A stretch of DNA of 64,000 bases from Thermofontimicrobium_A sp034505795. GTDB lineage: Bacteria; Zhuqueibacterota; Zhuqueibacteria; Thermofontimicrobiales; Thermofontimicrobiaceae. A program made the position numbers and the translations under genes. Positions within the stretch are counted from its first letter, which is position 1. Every line of letters starts with the position of its first letter. The notes beneath the pieces were generated by a model. The model did not search any database and was not told the origin of the DNA. It saw only the letters and a program-made list of their open reading frames with translations. Of the stretch, positions 43,561 through 53,172 are shown in pieces. Location of the stretch: assembly GCA_034505795.1 (NCBI GenBank), contig JAPDQM010000006.1, positions 1-64,000 of the forward strand, read 5' to 3'.

Positions 43561-45147
43561 ATGGCTGAAAAGTACATCGTTTCCCATGATATGGGGACAA
43601 GCAGTGACAAAGCAATTCTGGTAACGACCTATGGCGAAATAGTTGATATTGCCAAACAACCTTATCCCATCTATCATCCGCAGCCAACTTTTGCTGAGCA
43701 AGATCCCTTTGACTTGTGGAATGCTGTCTGCCAGACGACACAAGCGGTGCTGCATCAGACCGGGGTTCACGCTGAGCATGTGGTCGGAATAACTTTTTCT
43801 TCGCAAATGCAAAATTTGATACCTGTGACTCGCGATGGCACGCCGCTGATGCGCTCGATGAGTTGGCTGGATGGCCGTAGCGCCGATGTGATCCGGGAGC
43901 AACTGTGGACGCCGCCTCGAGTGATGGGCTACAATATCTTTCGTCTGCTCAGATTTTTGACTGTTACAGGCGGCTGTCCCGGGCATACCGGCAAAGATCA
44001 AATTGGCAAAATGCTCTGGCTGGAAAAACACCAACCCGAACTATTTCAAAAAATTTATAAATTTCTGGATGCCAAGGATTTTATTATTTATCAACTCACC
44101 GGCAACATGGTCACTTCGGTTGACCTGGCCGTCATCTGGTGGCTATTGGACACCCGCAAAAACCGCAATCAGTGGCATCCGGGGCTGTGTCGGCTGGCCC
44201 ATGTCCAGTTAGCCCAGCTTCCCGAGGTAAAACCCAGTGCCGCCGTGGTTGGCCAACTAACACCTGCGGCCGCAGAGAAAACCGGCTTGCTCCCAGGGAC
44301 ACCGGTCATCAATGGCGCCGGCGATTTGAGTGCGGCCGCCCTGGGATCCGGAGCAATCAATGACGGCGAACTGCACATCAATATCGGTACGAGTGGCTGG
44401 GTGGCAGGACATTTTTCCAAACGCAAAATTGATATTCCTCATTACACGGGCTGCATCGGGAGCGCCTATCCAGAGAAATATTATCTGGGCATGGCCCATC
44501 AGGAGACCGCGGGCATCTGTCTGGAGTGGCTAAAAGATAGCGTGCTGTACCACAAAGACCAACTCATTGAAGAGCGAAAGGTAGCAGAAATCTATCAGGT
44601 ACTGGATCAATTGGCCGAACAAGCCGGGCCGGGCGCTAAAGGTCTGGTCTTCACTCCCTGGATGTTCGGCGAACGCTGCCCCCTGGATGATGACCATGTC
44701 CGAGCCGGGCTGTTCAACGTCAGCCTCAACCACTCTCGGGAACATATCATCCGCGCCGTTTTCGAGGGGATTGCATTAAACACCCGCTGGGCCATGGAAA
44801 CGCTGGAGCATCTTTACTCGCCAGTTTCGGAATTAAATATCATCGGCGGTGGCGCCAAAAGCAATGTCTGGTGCCAGATCATGGCGGACATCACCAATCG
44901 CACCATCCATCGCGTAAAAAATCCGCAGCAGGCGGGCGCCAGAGGGGTGGCCCTTCTGGCCAGCATGACGTTGGGCTATATCCCCTCGTTCGAAGACATC
45001 AAAAAATATATCGAGATCGACCGAACATTTGAACCGACCCCTGAACATCGGCAGCTTTATGAGCGGCTGTTCCGTGAATTCAAAAATATCTATAAACAAA
45101 ATAGAAAATGGTACGCGCGCATGAATCGGGTGAAGGACAATCATTGA
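43561..45147 (+). CDS. FGGY-family carbohydrate kinase
   Basis: A 528-aa sugar or polyol kinase. The N-terminal phosphate-loop region reads VSHDMGTSSDKAILV; SWLDGRSADVI, GAGDLSAAALGSGAI, INIGTSGWVAGHF and the C-terminal NIIGGGAKSNVWCQIMADITN follow the FGGY pattern. Sequence is closest in style to xylulokinase or gluconate kinases, but the substrate is not determined. GAGGAG upstream of ATG 43561 at longer spacing. It lies between an amidase-like and a transpeptidase gene; sugar released by the downstream GH31 glycosidase is a possible substrate source. Confidence 0.88.
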   Translation: MAEKYIVSHDMGTSSDKAILVTTYGEIVDIAKQPYPIYHPQPTFAEQDPFDLWNAVCQTTQAVLHQTGVHAEHVVGITFSSQMQNLIPVTRDGTPLMRSMSWLDGRSADVIREQLWTPPRVMGYNIFRLLRFLTVTGGCPGHTGKDQIGKMLWLEKHQPELFQKIYKFLDAKDFIIYQLTGNMVTSVDLAVIWWLLDTRKNRNQWHPGLCRLAHVQLAQLPEVKPSAAVVGQLTPAAAEKTGLLPGTPVINGAGDLSAAALGSGAINDGELHINIGTSGWVAGHFSKRKIDIPHYTGCIGSAYPEKYYLGMAHQETAGICLEWLKDSVLYHKDQLIEERKVAEIYQVLDQLAEQAGPGAKGLVFTPWMFGERCPLDDDHVRAGLFNVSLNHSREHIIRAVFEGIALNTRWAMETLEHLYSPVSELNIIGGGAKSNVWCQIMADITNRTIHRVKNPQQAGARGVALLASMTLGYIPSFEDIKKYIEIDRTFEPTPEHRQLYERLFREFKNIYKQNRKWYARMNRVKDNH

Positions 45148-45250
45148 ACCAGCCCATGCTAACGGCTTCGAAAAGTCCAGGAATCAGCGATGGCATGCGC
45201 CTTTTTCATCCGAAATAAAATTTCACTAGATCCGACGTTGAGGTACAAGA

Positions 45251-47128
45251 ATGATTTTCAACCGAACACTGAAGTTGAAACGGATGATCGCCCTGGTTGC
45301 TATGTTAGGCCAATCATCCATCCTGACCATGAGTTGTCTATTTGCCACCGAAAAACCGGTGCTTCATGGTCAGCATTGGATGGCGATTACCGGCAAGCCT
45401 CTGGCGGCCACCGCAGGGGCGAAGATTTTTTTGCAGAATGGAAACGCCGTGGATGCGGCCTGCGCCATGCTGGCTGCAGTTTGCACGATGTACGATATGC
45501 TCAGTTGGGGCGGCGAAACCCAGGCCTTGATTTACAGTCCGCAAACCGGCAAGGTCATTGGTATCAATGCCCTGGGGGTTGCGCCCACTGGTGCCACGCC
45601 TGAATTTTTTGCCAACCAGGGGATAAATTATCCACCAGAATATGGCCCGTTGGCAGCCGTCACACCGGGTACTCCCGGCGGGATGATGGTGATGCTGGCC
45701 GAATTTGGTACGATGAGCTTGAAACAGGTGCTGGCACCAGCCATGGAATTGGCGGCAGGATACCCAATCGAAGCTGAATTGTCAAAAAGCATCGAAGCGA
45801 ATAAAGAATACATCAAGGCTTGGCCCTATTCGAAGCAAGTGCTATTGCCGCATCTGGGCGAGCAATACGAGGCGCCGCAGCCCGGAGAAATTTTTCGACA
45901 ACCTGATCTGCTGCAAACGCTGCAAAAACTGATCGCTGCCGAAAAGCAGGCGCTGGCCCAGGGCAAAAGTCGCCGGGAAGCCATCTATGCAGCTTATGAT
46001 CGCTGCTACAAGGGTGATATCGCGGTCGAATTTGTGCGAGGATGTCAGGAACAGGGCGGACTAATCACGCTGGCGGATTTGGCCAACTGGAAAGTGTATT
46101 TGGAAGAACCGGTCTCGACCACATACAAGGGGCTGGAGGTCTATAAATTGACCACCTGGGTTCAGGGGCCGGTCATGCTCCAAGCCCTCAACCTGCTGGA
46201 AAATTTCGATCTGAAGGCCATGGGTTATAACAGCGCCCGTTATATCCACACCCTCTATCAGGTGATGAATCTCGCCTTTGCCGATCGTGATTTTTACTAT
46301 GGCGATCCGTATGTCCCACCGGAGGAGCCAATCCGTGGCCTGTTATCGAAGGACTATGCCCGTGGCCGAGGGCAATTGATCCAATGGGATAGGAACGATC
46401 CCGCGATCAAGCCCGGCGATCCATATCCCTTCCAGGGCCAGACCAATCCCTTTCTGGCGCTGCTTAAGGATTGGTCTCATTCGATCCCCACAAGCGACCG
46501 AACACTATCCCCCTATGAACAACAACGGATAGAGGAGCTATTTTCCCGAGGGACTACTTCCATTCAAGCAGCTGACAAGGCTGGCTGGGTAGTTTCTGTG
46601 ACCCCCAGCGGCGGCTGGATGCCTACCTGCATTGCCGGTCGAACGGGATTTGGAATGAGCCAGCGGATGCAGAGCTTTGTGCTCTCCCCCAAAGAGAATC
46701 CATTCAATGTTGTCGCCCCAGGGAAACGACCTCGTGCCACATTGACGCCGACCCTGGTGTTAAAAAATGGACGGCCATTTCTCTCGTTCAGCATCCAGGG
46801 CGGTGATACGCAGGATCAGAATTGCTTGCAGTTTTTTTTGAACATGACCGAATTCGGCATGAATGTCCAGGAAGCATGCGAAGCGGCCAATTTCATCAGT
46901 TATCAAATGCATAGTTCATTTGGTAAACATGAATCAGCGCCTGGCAAGCTGACGCTCAACGAGGCCATTCCACCCTGGGTTCGCCAGGAACTGGTGGCAA
47001 TGGGCTACCGTCTGGATTTCAAACCTAAAACATCCGGGCCCATGAATGCCATCTTTTTTGATTGGAACCACGGCACCTTCTGGGGCGGCTCCAGTAATTA
47101 TGGCGAAGATTATGGAATTGCCTGGTAA
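45251..47128 (+). CDS. Gamma-glutamyltransferase family protein
   Basis: A 625-aa Ntn hydrolase. The N-terminus (MIFNRTLKLKRMIALVAMLGQ... with LTMSC) is an export signal, possibly a lipobox. The large-subunit start GKPLAATAGAKIFLQNGNAVDAA is typical, and the autoprocessing nucleophile lies in SRGTTSIQAADKAGWVVSVT, with catalytic Thr435. The small-subunit part includes PNxNPFNVVAPGKRPRATLTPTLV and SIQGGDTQDQNCLQ. The family hydrolyses or transfers gamma-glutamyl groups from glutathione-like peptides. H in the usual TTH triad is replaced by S. GAGG lies before ATG 45251. Confidence 0.92.
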   Translation: MIFNRTLKLKRMIALVAMLGQSSILTMSCLFATEKPVLHGQHWMAITGKPLAATAGAKIFLQNGNAVDAACAMLAAVCTMYDMLSWGGETQALIYSPQTGKVIGINALGVAPTGATPEFFANQGINYPPEYGPLAAVTPGTPGGMMVMLAEFGTMSLKQVLAPAMELAAGYPIEAELSKSIEANKEYIKAWPYSKQVLLPHLGEQYEAPQPGEIFRQPDLLQTLQKLIAAEKQALAQGKSRREAIYAAYDRCYKGDIAVEFVRGCQEQGGLITLADLANWKVYLEEPVSTTYKGLEVYKLTTWVQGPVMLQALNLLENFDLKAMGYNSARYIHTLYQVMNLAFADRDFYYGDPYVPPEEPIRGLLSKDYARGRGQLIQWDRNDPAIKPGDPYPFQGQTNPFLALLKDWSHSIPTSDRTLSPYEQQRIEELFSRGTTSIQAADKAGWVVSVTPSGGWMPTCIAGRTGFGMSQRMQSFVLSPKENPFNVVAPGKRPRATLTPTLVLKNGRPFLSFSIQGGDTQDQNCLQFFLNMTEFGMNVQEACEAANFISYQMHSSFGKHESAPGKLTLNEAIPPWVRQELVAMGYRLDFKPKTSGPMNAIFFDWNHGTFWGGSSNYGEDYGIAW

Positions 47129-47278
47129 CAATAAGTTGTTGGTCATAACAGAATCCAGAAGGGCTTGACTCTAAAAGGACAGTATTAGCAGGATTGCCAG
47201 GATATTGCTTTATGGTTTTAAATCGCTAAGCAACTCGGACAATATTGATACAGTTCATCCTATGCGTCCAGTCAATCG

Positions 47279-49912
47279 ATGAGGCTGAAAACAACGATGC
47301 ATAATAAAAATTATTTCACCAAAATGAACGTCATCGCATTATGGATTGGAGTACTTGTGCTGGGACATCTTATGAATGCATGTGGTCAAAATTACTCGTC
47401 GAAGGCTAATCCCGAAGCCATTGTGTGTAATGGGAAGGCCCGGTTTACGATATTGACGCCGGAGCTCATTCGATTGGAGTGGGCAGAATCTGGCCAATTT
47501 GAAGATCGAGCATCGCTGGTTTTTCTTCATCGGCGGTTACCTGTACCCAAATTTCAAACGAAGATTGAGAATGGGTGGTTGATCATCAAAACGGATCGAT
47601 TGGCGCTCCGATATCGAGAAAATGGCGGAAAATTTACCGCAGAAAATTTATCCATTTCATTGGAGTTGAATGGGCAGACGGTAACCTGGCATCCAGGCCT
47701 GGAAGATACCGCTAATTTACGAGGCACCACCCGAACGCTGGACGGCATTAAAGGGGCCGCCTCGCTGGAACCCGGTTTGATTTCACGCAGCGGCTGGGCC
47801 GTGGTCGATGATTCGGGTCGCCCGTTGTTCGATGATAGCGATTGGCCCTGGGTCATCCCTCGGCCATCAGATGAGCATCAGGATTGGTATTTCTTCGGAT
47901 ATGGTCATAATTTTAAGAAAGCCTTATTTGATTTCACTCAAGTGGCCGGCAAGATTCCCTTGCCCCCGCGCTTTGCGTTTGGACTGTGGTGGTCGCGCTA
48001 TTGGGCCTACACCGATCAGGAATTCAAACAACTCGTGCAGGAGTTTGAGATGCACGATGTGCCGCTGGATGTATTGGTGATTGATATGGATTGGCATCAG
48101 ACATTTGGGCTGCGCTGGTGGCAAAAGCGCTACGATCAGGCTGGGCAACGATTAGGCTGGTCGGGCTACACCTGGGATAGAAACCTGTTCCCGGATCCGG
48201 AAGGGTTTTTGCAATGGTGCCATCGCCAAGGGTTAAAAACAACGCTTAATTTACACCCTGCCTCGGGGGTTCAGCCGCATGAGGCGCGATATCCTGAGAT
48301 GGCGCAAGCCATGGGCATCGATCCGGCAACCCAGAAATATGTGCCGTTCGATATCATCGACAAAAAGTTTGCTGAAAATTATCTAAAAATTTTGCATCAT
48401 CCCCTGGAAGCCCAGGGTGTCGATTTTTGGTGGCTCGATTGGCAGCAGCAACCAACCACTCGTATTGCGGGTGTCAATCCCACCTGGTGGCTCAATTACG
48501 TTCATTTTACCGATATGGAACGTCGCGGCAAGCGACCGCTGATCTTTCATCGCTGGGGAGGGTTAGGCAACCATCGGTATCAAATCGGTTTTTCTGGTGA
48601 TGCCATTTCGGTCTGGGAGTCACTGGCTTTTCAGCCCTATTTTACCGCCACCGCTGCCAACGTCGGTTACGGCTATTGGAGTCATGATATTGGTGGCCAC
48701 ATGCCCGGCGAGGTGTCGCCTGAATTGTACACTCGCTGGATTCAGTTCGGCGTTTTCAGCCCCATTCTGCGAACTCATACCACCAAAAATCCACTGGCCG
48801 AACGCCGCATCTGGGCTTATCCTGTGGACTATTTTCTGATCATGCGCGAGGCCATCCTGCTGCGATATGCGCTATTGCCCTACATTTACACTGCAGCTCG
48901 TCAGGCATACGATTTAGGGCTCTCGATTTGCCGGCCCTTGTATTATGATTATCCTGAACACGACGCTGCTTACCAATTCAAAAGTCAATACCTGTTTGGC
49001 AAAGATATGCTTATAGCCCCGATCACTGCTCCCCTGTCGTCCGATTCCATGTTAGTCACCAAATCGATCTGGCTACCGCCGGGCGAATGGATCGAATGGT
49101 TCACCGGTGAGCGACTAACCGGCCCGCGACGTTACCGACGGCAATTTGCACTGGATGAGATACCCATCTATGTTAAGGCGGGCGCCATTATCCCGTTGCA
49201 GACCTGTAAAAAGGCGGCAATTGAAACAATGGTGGATCCATTGGTCATAACTATTTTTAGCGGTCAATCGGGTTTCACGCGAATCTATGAAGATGAGGGG
49301 AATACGCTGGGGTATAAAAACGATATTTGCACGTGGACACCGATCCGATTTTCCTGGCCCCAGCCAGAGTTGCTGCGATTGGAGATTTTGCCCGTTGAAG
49401 GACAATTTCCGAATATGCCCTCGCAGCGCTCCTATGAAATTCGAATACCTGGGGTTCTGCCGCCAACAGCCATTATTTGCAATGGTCAGCCGATTGGCTA
49501 TGACGGCAACGAGTCGGCTGCGAATGGTTGGCGCTATGATGGCAACAAATTGCAGCTCCATATTTTCCTGCCACCATTGCGGGTAGCTGAAAAAGCAGCA
49601 ATTGAGATCACATTTGCAGCGGTTACGCCTGAGCAGGCGAAGCTAATCCGGGGAGTGCCTGGCAAATTGGCTCGCCTGCGTCGCATCATGCCGCTGCTCA
49701 ATAGTCTTTGGCCGCAGGAGTGGTCCCCAGATATTTTAATCGAAGCTACTCAGACCGGCAATCGAATCAGCATTCATCCGGAACAAGCGTTGACCGAATT
49801 GCAGCATTTACAAGAAATCATGCCAGAAGTTGTGAAACAAATTGAAGCATTGAAAAAGGTGAATCCCGAGGTCGTGGAGCGCGCGTTAGCGCATCTTTGC
49901 TATCGACCATAG
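47279..49912 (+). CDS. Glycoside hydrolase family 31 lipoprotein
   Basis: An 877-aa alpha-glycosidase of GH31 (alpha-glucosidase or alpha-xylosidase-like). A lipoprotein signal ends with LMNACGQ. Catalytic motifs: nucleophile Asp387 in FWWLDWQQ and acid/base Asp441 in GFSGDA, plus FGLWWSRYW and YGYWSHDIGGHMPG. A C-terminal helical extension after about residue 790 (LARLRRIMPLLNSLWPQ...EQALTELQHLQEIMP) is not part of the usual family. Anchoring at the outer membrane suggests it trims oligosaccharides near the cell surface. The start could be ATG 47279 or ATG 47297; neither has a good ribosome-binding site. Confidence 0.92.
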   Translation: MRLKTTMHNKNYFTKMNVIALWIGVLVLGHLMNACGQNYSSKANPEAIVCNGKARFTILTPELIRLEWAESGQFEDRASLVFLHRRLPVPKFQTKIENGWLIIKTDRLALRYRENGGKFTAENLSISLELNGQTVTWHPGLEDTANLRGTTRTLDGIKGAASLEPGLISRSGWAVVDDSGRPLFDDSDWPWVIPRPSDEHQDWYFFGYGHNFKKALFDFTQVAGKIPLPPRFAFGLWWSRYWAYTDQEFKQLVQEFEMHDVPLDVLVIDMDWHQTFGLRWWQKRYDQAGQRLGWSGYTWDRNLFPDPEGFLQWCHRQGLKTTLNLHPASGVQPHEARYPEMAQAMGIDPATQKYVPFDIIDKKFAENYLKILHHPLEAQGVDFWWLDWQQQPTTRIAGVNPTWWLNYVHFTDMERRGKRPLIFHRWGGLGNHRYQIGFSGDAISVWESLAFQPYFTATAANVGYGYWSHDIGGHMPGEVSPELYTRWIQFGVFSPILRTHTTKNPLAERRIWAYPVDYFLIMREAILLRYALLPYIYTAARQAYDLGLSICRPLYYDYPEHDAAYQFKSQYLFGKDMLIAPITAPLSSDSMLVTKSIWLPPGEWIEWFTGERLTGPRRYRRQFALDEIPIYVKAGAIIPLQTCKKAAIETMVDPLVITIFSGQSGFTRIYEDEGNTLGYKNDICTWTPIRFSWPQPELLRLEILPVEGQFPNMPSQRSYEIRIPGVLPPTAIICNGQPIGYDGNESAANGWRYDGNKLQLHIFLPPLRVAEKAAIEITFAAVTPEQAKLIRGVPGKLARLRRIMPLLNSLWPQEWSPDILIEATQTGNRISIHPEQALTELQHLQEIMPEVVKQIEALKKVNPEVVERALAHLCYRP

Positions 49913-50106
49913 GCGATGAGTCGAAAATCGACCTATCAATTGAACTTGGCTGCGTCACCCCAGCATTTCGGCCCAGCGCTCCTGAAATGCATGGAGAATC
50001 TAATTCGCAAATGAAAGAGATAAAGTCATGTTGGCAGCAGCGCATCAATCACGAAAATTACTGTCTGGTCACACGGGTTGGCAATTGAGATACAGAGGAT
50101 ATCATT

Positions 50107-52785
50107 ATGCATAAGCTGGACCGCTTTTTCAAACCACAACGAATTGCCCTGTTGGGGGTCACGCCCAATCCCAAAAGCGTGGGCGGCAAAGTACTGAGCA
50201 ACCTGGTCGGCGGTGGATTTCGTGGCGTGGTTTACCCGGTGAATCCGACCAGCGAAGCGGTGCTCGGCATTCCCTGTTATCCCGACGTCAAATCCCTGCC
50301 GAAAACGCCCGATCTGGCGCTAATTTGTTCACCAGCAGAACAGGTACCCGCCCTGGTCCGTCAGTGCGGGGAAGCCGGCATTCTGGGCATTATCATTCTT
50401 TCGGCAGGCTTCAGAGAGATCGGCGAGGCCGGCAAACTCCTCGAGCAAGAGGTTGCCGCTGAGGCCCACCGTTTCGATGGCATGCGCATCATTGGCCCTA
50501 ATTGTCTGGGCATCATCGTGCCAAGCTTGAATCTGAATGCCAGCTTTGGCCAGGGGATGCCACCTAAAGGCCATGTGGCGTTTATTTCCCAATCGGGAGC
50601 CCTATGTACGTCGGTGCTGGACTGGGCACTGGAGGAAAAGGTCGGCTTTTCCTATTTCGTTTCCATCGGCAACACGATGGATGTGGATTTTGGTGATCTG
50701 ATCGATTATTTTGGTGAAGATGAGGATACAAAATCCATCCTGCTGTACATTGAATCCATTGAACATGCCCGAAAATTCATGACTGCAGCGCGTGCCTTTG
50801 CCCGAACCAAGCCGATTGTGGCTTACAAAGCAGGTCGTTTTCCGGAATCGGCCGCGGTCGCAGCCTCCCACACCGGCGCGATGGCGGCTGAGGATGCGGT
50901 TTACGACGCTGCTTTTCATCGAGCCGGGCTAGCGCGCGTCTTCGATATCGGTGAAATTTTTGATGTCGCGGAATTGATTGGCCGGCACAAAATTCCCAAA
51001 GGCCCGCGGCTGGGGATTGTTACCAATGCCGGCGGTCCCGGAGTGATGGCTACCGATGCACTGATTGCCGAGCAGGGGGTGTTGGCCCAATTAACCGACG
51101 AGAGCATGGCCGCGCTTAATGAAAATCTCCCCCATTTCTGGTCTCATGGCAATCCCGTTGATGTTCTGGGAGATGCCCCGCCCAAGCGCATCGCTCGAGC
51201 CACCGAGATCGTGCTCGAAGATGCCGGCGTGGACGCGGTGCTCATCATTATCACCCCACAGGCTATGACTGACCCCACGCTTACTGCGCAACGGATCGGT
51301 GAATTGGCCGATAAAACCAAGAAGCCCATTTTGGCAGCCTGGCTGGGCGGTATGCGCATGCGCGATGGCATCCGATTGCTGAACGAGGTCGGTATTCCTA
51401 CCTATACCACTCCGGAACAGGCGGTGCGGGCGTTTATGACCATGGTAGCTTATTCCCGAAATTTAGCGAGTCTCTATGAAACCCCCAAAGATATTCCCGT
51501 GACTTTTTCACTGGATCGCGACCAACTGCGGCAGGAGTTTTCAACTCTGATCAAGGATGCGGGGGAGCTCCTGGCAGAGGGTGTCGCTAAAAAACTGCTG
51601 GCTGCGTATGGCATCCCGGTCACCGAGCCACTATTAGCTCGCAATGCCGACGAAGCCGTGCGATTCGCCGACCAGATCGGCTATCCGGTCGTGCTAAAAG
51701 TTCAGTCGCCTGATATCAGCCACAAAACCGATGTCGGCGGCGTGGCACTTGATCTACCCAATGCTGAATTGGTGCGGGAGGCGTTCCATCGCATCGCTGA
51801 AAATGCAAAAGCATCTCAAAGCGAAGCGCAGATCGAAGGCATCACGGTTCAAAAAATGATCCAGGGGAGTAACTCCATCGAATTAATTTTAGGCATCAAA
51901 AAGGATAAGGTATTTGGCACCGTGATTATGGTGGGACTGGGCGGCGTTACGGCCGAGTTGTTCGGCGACAAAGCGCTGGGTTTGCCGCCATTGAATGAAC
52001 GATTGGCACGAGGCATGTTGGAGTCCCTGAAAATCTGGCCTTTGCTAAGAGGTTATCGCGGACATTCGCCCGTCGACATCGAGCAATTGATCACGATTAT
52101 GATTCGCCTGTCTTACCTCGCGGCGGATTATCCCGAGATCAAAGAGCTGGACATTAACCCGCTATTTGTTTCGCCACAGGAGATTGTTGCACTAGATGCA
52201 CGTATCATTATCGATCGGGAACTGGTCGGCACCGCTGTCAAGCCGTATGCTCATTTAGCGCTACGACCCTATCCCGAAGAATATGTGAGACCTGCTGAAT
52301 TGAAAAATGGCGATCGGATCATCTTGCGCCCCATCAAACCTGAGGACGAGCCGATGTGGATGAATATGCTGGCGAGTTGCTCGCGGGAATCGATCTATCA
52401 GCGTTTCCGCTATTTCTTTCAGTGGGCGCATCATGAAGTGGCGGTACGCTATTGCTTCATCGATTATGATCGTGAAATTGCCATTGTAGCCGAATTGAAT
52501 GAAAATGGAACCCGCAAGCTGCTGGGCGTAGGGCGATTGGTGGGAGACCCAGAACTGGAAACTGCCGAATATGCGGTGCTGGTAGCCGATGCCTGGCAAG
52601 ATCAAGGGCTGGGCAGCCTGCTGACCGATTATTGCATCGAAATTGCCCAACACATGGGAGTCAAAAAGATCTTTGCTCAAACGACCACGGACAATCCGCG
52701 CATGATCGCGGTATTCCGCAAGCGAAATTTCGATATCCAAATTGACCCTTCGAGTTCATTGGTCGAGGTAGCCAAGACGCTGTAA
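50107..52785 (+). CDS. ADP-forming acyl-CoA synthetase / GNAT acetyltransferase fusion (Pat-like)
   Basis: An 892-aa five-part protein: CoA-binding Rossmann (IALLGVTPNPKSVGGKVLSNL), succinyl-CoA-ligase-like domains (HVAFISQSGALCTSVLDWALEEKVG; phospho-histidine-type SHTGA with His255), an ATP-grasp domain (GYPVVLKVQSPDISHKTDVGGVAL...GITVQKM), and a C-terminal GNAT domain from about residue 735 (DRIILRPIKPEDE...DQGLGSLLTDYCIEIAQ). Pat/PatZ-type proteins acetylate lysines of metabolic enzymes and many have lost the catalytic His; this one retains it, so it may still make acyl-CoA and ATP. AGAGGA precedes ATG 50107. Confidence 0.9.
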   Translation: MHKLDRFFKPQRIALLGVTPNPKSVGGKVLSNLVGGGFRGVVYPVNPTSEAVLGIPCYPDVKSLPKTPDLALICSPAEQVPALVRQCGEAGILGIIILSAGFREIGEAGKLLEQEVAAEAHRFDGMRIIGPNCLGIIVPSLNLNASFGQGMPPKGHVAFISQSGALCTSVLDWALEEKVGFSYFVSIGNTMDVDFGDLIDYFGEDEDTKSILLYIESIEHARKFMTAARAFARTKPIVAYKAGRFPESAAVAASHTGAMAAEDAVYDAAFHRAGLARVFDIGEIFDVAELIGRHKIPKGPRLGIVTNAGGPGVMATDALIAEQGVLAQLTDESMAALNENLPHFWSHGNPVDVLGDAPPKRIARATEIVLEDAGVDAVLIIITPQAMTDPTLTAQRIGELADKTKKPILAAWLGGMRMRDGIRLLNEVGIPTYTTPEQAVRAFMTMVAYSRNLASLYETPKDIPVTFSLDRDQLRQEFSTLIKDAGELLAEGVAKKLLAAYGIPVTEPLLARNADEAVRFADQIGYPVVLKVQSPDISHKTDVGGVALDLPNAELVREAFHRIAENAKASQSEAQIEGITVQKMIQGSNSIELILGIKKDKVFGTVIMVGLGGVTAELFGDKALGLPPLNERLARGMLESLKIWPLLRGYRGHSPVDIEQLITIMIRLSYLAADYPEIKELDINPLFVSPQEIVALDARIIIDRELVGTAVKPYAHLALRPYPEEYVRPAELKNGDRIILRPIKPEDEPMWMNMLASCSRESIYQRFRYFFQWAHHEVAVRYCFIDYDREIAIVAELNENGTRKLLGVGRLVGDPELETAEYAVLVADAWQDQGLGSLLTDYCIEIAQHMGVKKIFAQTTTDNPRMIAVFRKRNFDIQIDPSSSLVEVAKTL

Positions 52786-53172
52786 TAGTCAGTGATCTCT
52801 TGAGGAATTATTAATGGGCTCATTCTAAGAGTTGCTAATTTTGTTCATCCGTTAATGAGCGCAATAGGCAATCAGTTCAAATCAGCAATATTCGCAATTG
52901 AATTCTTTTTAACTGGTAAAAAAATTCATAACCACCAAGGCAAAAAGGATACTAAGAGGACTTAATAGTCCAGATATTTGATTATTCCATGAAATCTAAG
53001 CGGGTTTAAAACCAAATTCGAAACTTATAAACGATCTACTATTTTGTTCGTTAGCTGTGCTGTTACCATGGTGAGAATTTGAGAAATATCCAAGTCCTAG
53101 TGAACTCGATTCTAAACGCGATAGCTAACTTAATGAAATCCATTCACCCGAAATAGACAATAGGCGTATCGA
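52786..53172. other. Intergenic region before the glgC pair, no gene seen
   Basis: The 387 bases hold no convincing gene or terminator. A stretch near 52931-52960 (AACCACCAAGGCAAAAAGG) resembles simple purine-rich direct repeats but shows no full repeat. The glgC promoter should lie here, but no clear -35/-10 pair stands out. Confidence 0.4.
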
